From the NCBI GenBank assembly GCA_011391855.1, contig JAABPT010000050.1:1-7892 (forward strand): a stretch of 7,892 bases of DNA, written 5' to 3'. The stretch comes from Burkholderiales bacterium. GTDB taxonomy: Bacteria > Pseudomonadota > Gammaproteobacteria > Burkholderiales > Burkholderiaceae_C. The stretch's first letter is position 1; each line of letters starts with the position of its first letter. Positions 6,121-7,892 of this stretch are shown here, one piece after another. The notes beneath the pieces were generated by a model. The model saw nothing but the letters and a program-made list of their open reading frames with translations, ran no database searches and was not told the origin of the DNA. The position numbers were made by a program, and so were the translations under genes.

Positions 6121-7866
6121 ATGCGCATCCTGTTTCTCACACATTCCTTCAACAGCCTCGCGCAGCGCCTGTACGACGAACTGACGCAGGAAGGTCACGA
6201 GGTCTCGGTCGAATTCGATATCAACGACCGCGTCACCGAAGAGGCGGTGGCGTTGTGGCAGCCGGAACTGATCGTGGCGCCCTTCCTCAAGCGTCGCATC
6301 CCCGACAGCGTGTGGCAGCGCCACCGCTGCCTCGTCGTCCACCCCGGCCCGGCGGGCGACCGCGGGCCTTCGGCGCTGGACTGGGCGATCCTGGACGGTG
6401 TTGCCGACTGGGGTGTGACGGTGATCGAGGCGAATGGCGAATTCGACGCCGGGCCGGTGTGGGCGAGCGTGGGCTTTGCCATGCGCTCGGCCACCAAGAG
6501 CAGCCTGTACCGGCACGAGGTCACCGAAGCCGCGGTGCAAGCCGTGCGGCTGGCGCTGCAGCGACTGGCCGCGGGCGAGAAGCCGCAGGCGCAGGCCGCC
6601 CTGCCCGTTTCGGACCGCGGCCGGGCGCAGCCATTCATTCGACCCATGGTGCGGCCGCTGATGCACCAGGCCGACCGCGCCATCGACTGGGCGCACGACG
6701 ACACCGCTTGCGTGCTGCGCAAGCTGCACGCTGCCGACGGAACGCCCGGCGTGCTGGATGAGGTGCTGGGCCTGCCGGTTTTCCTGCACGGCGCGCACCG
6801 GGAAGGCGGGCCACGCCCACCCGCCGCTGCACCGGGTACCGTGATCGCGCAGCGCCAAGGCGCCATCCTGCGCGCCACCCGCGACGCGGCGGTATGGATC
6901 ACCCACCTGCGGCGCGCCGACGGCGTCGATCCCACCTTCAAGCTGCCCGCGACCTTGGTGCTGGGCGAACGACTGGCCGGCGTGCCCGAGCGCCCGCTGG
7001 CCCCCGACGCGGTGGTGGACACACCGACCTGGCGCGAGATTCGCTATGAAGAGACGGGCGCCGTCGGCTGGCTGCACTTCCCCTTCCACAACGGCGCCAT
7101 GGGCACCACGCAATGCCAGGCGCTCACCGCCGCGCTGCGCGCGGCCAAGGCCCGGCCCACACACGTGATCGTGCTGGCCGGCGGGCCCGACTTCTGGAGC
7201 AACGGCATCCACCTCAACCTGATCGAGGCCCATCCGCAGCCGGCCGACGAGTCGTGGCGCAATATCAACGCCATGAACGACCTGGTGCTGGAGATCCTGC
7301 TCACCGACAAGCAGCTCACCGTGGCCGCGCTGGCCGGCAATGCCGGCGCTGGCGGCTGCTTCCTGGCCCTGGCCGCCGACCATGTGTGGGCGCGCCGCGG
7401 CGTGCTGCTCAACCCGCACTACAAGGGCATGGGCAACCTCTACGGCTCGGAATACTGGACCTACCTGCTGCCACGCCGAGTGGCACCCGTTGCCGCGCGC
7501 CGGCTCGTGGACAACCGCCTGCCCGTCAACGCCGTGCAGGCGGCAGCGCTCGGACTGGTGGACGCCGCGCTGGACGGCGACCACGCAGCCTTCCATGCCG
7601 CAGCCGCGTCACGCGCGCAAGCGCTGGCGGCCGACCCCGGTCTTGAGGCCACGCTGAACGCCAAGGCGCAGCGGCGCGCCGACGACGAAGCGGCCCAGCC
7701 CCTGGCCGCCTATCGCGCCGAGGAACTGGAGCACATGAAGCTCAACTTCTACGGCTTCGATTCCAGCTATCACGTCGCGCGACACGCCTTCGTGACCCGG
7801 GTGCCGCGCTCGCGCACGCCGCTGTGGCTGGCGAAACACAGGGGGAAAAAGCCAAAGCCCCGCTGA
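6121..7866 (+). CDS. hypX: HypX/HoxX, CO-releasing hydrogenase maturation factor
   Basis: HypX supplies the CO ligand of the [NiFe] active site by moving the formyl group of N10-formyl-tetrahydrofolate to coenzyme A and releasing CO from formyl-CoA. It is typical of bacteria that mature hydrogenases in air. The 581-residue protein has the full two-domain plan. Residues 1 to about 290 are formyltransferase-like, with the HypX signature HPGPAGDRGPSALDWAI at 74-90 and FDAGPVW at 108-114; H74 and D109 sit where formyltransferases keep catalytic residues. From about 305 to 550 is a crotonase (enoyl-CoA hydratase) domain with GGPDFWSNGIHLN at 354-366, GNAGAGGCFLALAADH at 406-421 and YGSEYWTYLLPRR at 441-453, the last well conserved in HypX. 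It follows hypE by 16 bases, the usual hypE-hypX order. The basic tail (KHRGKKPKPR) is encoded by DNA that also forms a minus-strand terminator. No frameshift or missing domain is seen. Confidence 0.96.
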   Translation: MRILFLTHSFNSLAQRLYDELTQEGHEVSVEFDINDRVTEEAVALWQPELIVAPFLKRRIPDSVWQRHRCLVVHPGPAGDRGPSALDWAILDGVADWGVTVIEANGEFDAGPVWASVGFAMRSATKSSLYRHEVTEAAVQAVRLALQRLAAGEKPQAQAALPVSDRGRAQPFIRPMVRPLMHQADRAIDWAHDDTACVLRKLHAADGTPGVLDEVLGLPVFLHGAHREGGPRPPAAAPGTVIAQRQGAILRATRDAAVWITHLRRADGVDPTFKLPATLVLGERLAGVPERPLAPDAVVDTPTWREIRYEETGAVGWLHFPFHNGAMGTTQCQALTAALRAAKARPTHVIVLAGGPDFWSNGIHLNLIEAHPQPADESWRNINAMNDLVLEILLTDKQLTVAALAGNAGAGGCFLALAADHVWARRGVLLNPHYKGMGNLYGSEYWTYLLPRRVAPVAARRLVDNRLPVNAVQAAALGLVDAALDGDHAAFHAAAASRAQALAADPGLEATLNAKAQRRADDEAAQPLAAYRAEELEHMKLNFYGFDSSYHVARHAFVTRVPRSRTPLWLAKHRGKKPKPR

Positions 7867-7880
7867 GCGAGGCCTTGGCT
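7846..7880 (-). terminator. Rho-independent terminator of a convergent gene outside the window
   Basis: Read on the minus strand, bases 7880-7867 pair with 7863-7850 around a TCA loop, giving a 14-bp stem (12 Watson-Crick pairs, two G-U wobbles). The T-run is five long counting the last stem base, and C residues follow. On the plus strand the two wobble positions become A-C mismatches and no T-run follows, so the signal is directional. It implies that a minus-strand gene ends just right of the window. The terminator overlaps the last codons of hypX. Confidence 0.6.
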
Positions 7881-7892
7881 GGCCCCCTCGCC

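Overview
The window is a dense, GC-rich, plus-strand stretch. By eye it is well above 60% G+C, with strong G/C bias at third codon positions. It carries late genes of a [NiFe]-hydrogenase maturation (hyp) cluster. The gene set (hypD, hypE, hypX), the composition and the terminator style suggest a betaproteobacterium, probably of the Burkholderiales. This taxonomic call is an inference, because no marker gene is present.

Layout: hypD (24-1184) is followed by a 187-bp gap containing small inverted repeats. Two large membrane-anchored multiheme cytochrome genes come next. The first (1372-3468) has a signal peptide, 11 CXXCH haem-c motifs and a six-helix cytochrome b domain. The second (3528-4940) is NapC/NirT-like, with three N-terminal membrane helices, one CX3CH and five CXXCH motifs. 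After it lie a 15-bp hairpin and a Rho-independent terminator (4947-5011). Then come hypE (5055-6104) and hypX (6121-7866). The last bases of hypX overlap a hairpin plus T-run that reads as a terminator on the minus strand, implying a convergent gene just beyond the window.

How the genes work together: HypD and HypE build the Fe(CN)2CO group of the hydrogenase active site. HypE makes thiocyanate from carbamoyl phosphate-derived carboxamide, and HypD holds the iron and receives the ligands. HypX makes CO from a formyl group, which lets maturation proceed in air. In the classical hypABFCDEX order, hypD and hypE are adjacent. Here the pair is split by two cytochromes totalling 17 predicted c-type haems plus a b-type haem domain. 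Their architectures resemble the inner-membrane quinone gates CbcL and ImcH of metal-reducing Geobacter. The likely reading is that hydrogenase maturation and a quinone/periplasm electron conduit are co-inherited, so that H2-derived electrons can move between hydrogenase, quinone pool and periplasmic or extracellular carriers. The hydrogenase structural genes and any outer-membrane conduit are not in the window, so this link is inferred from context.
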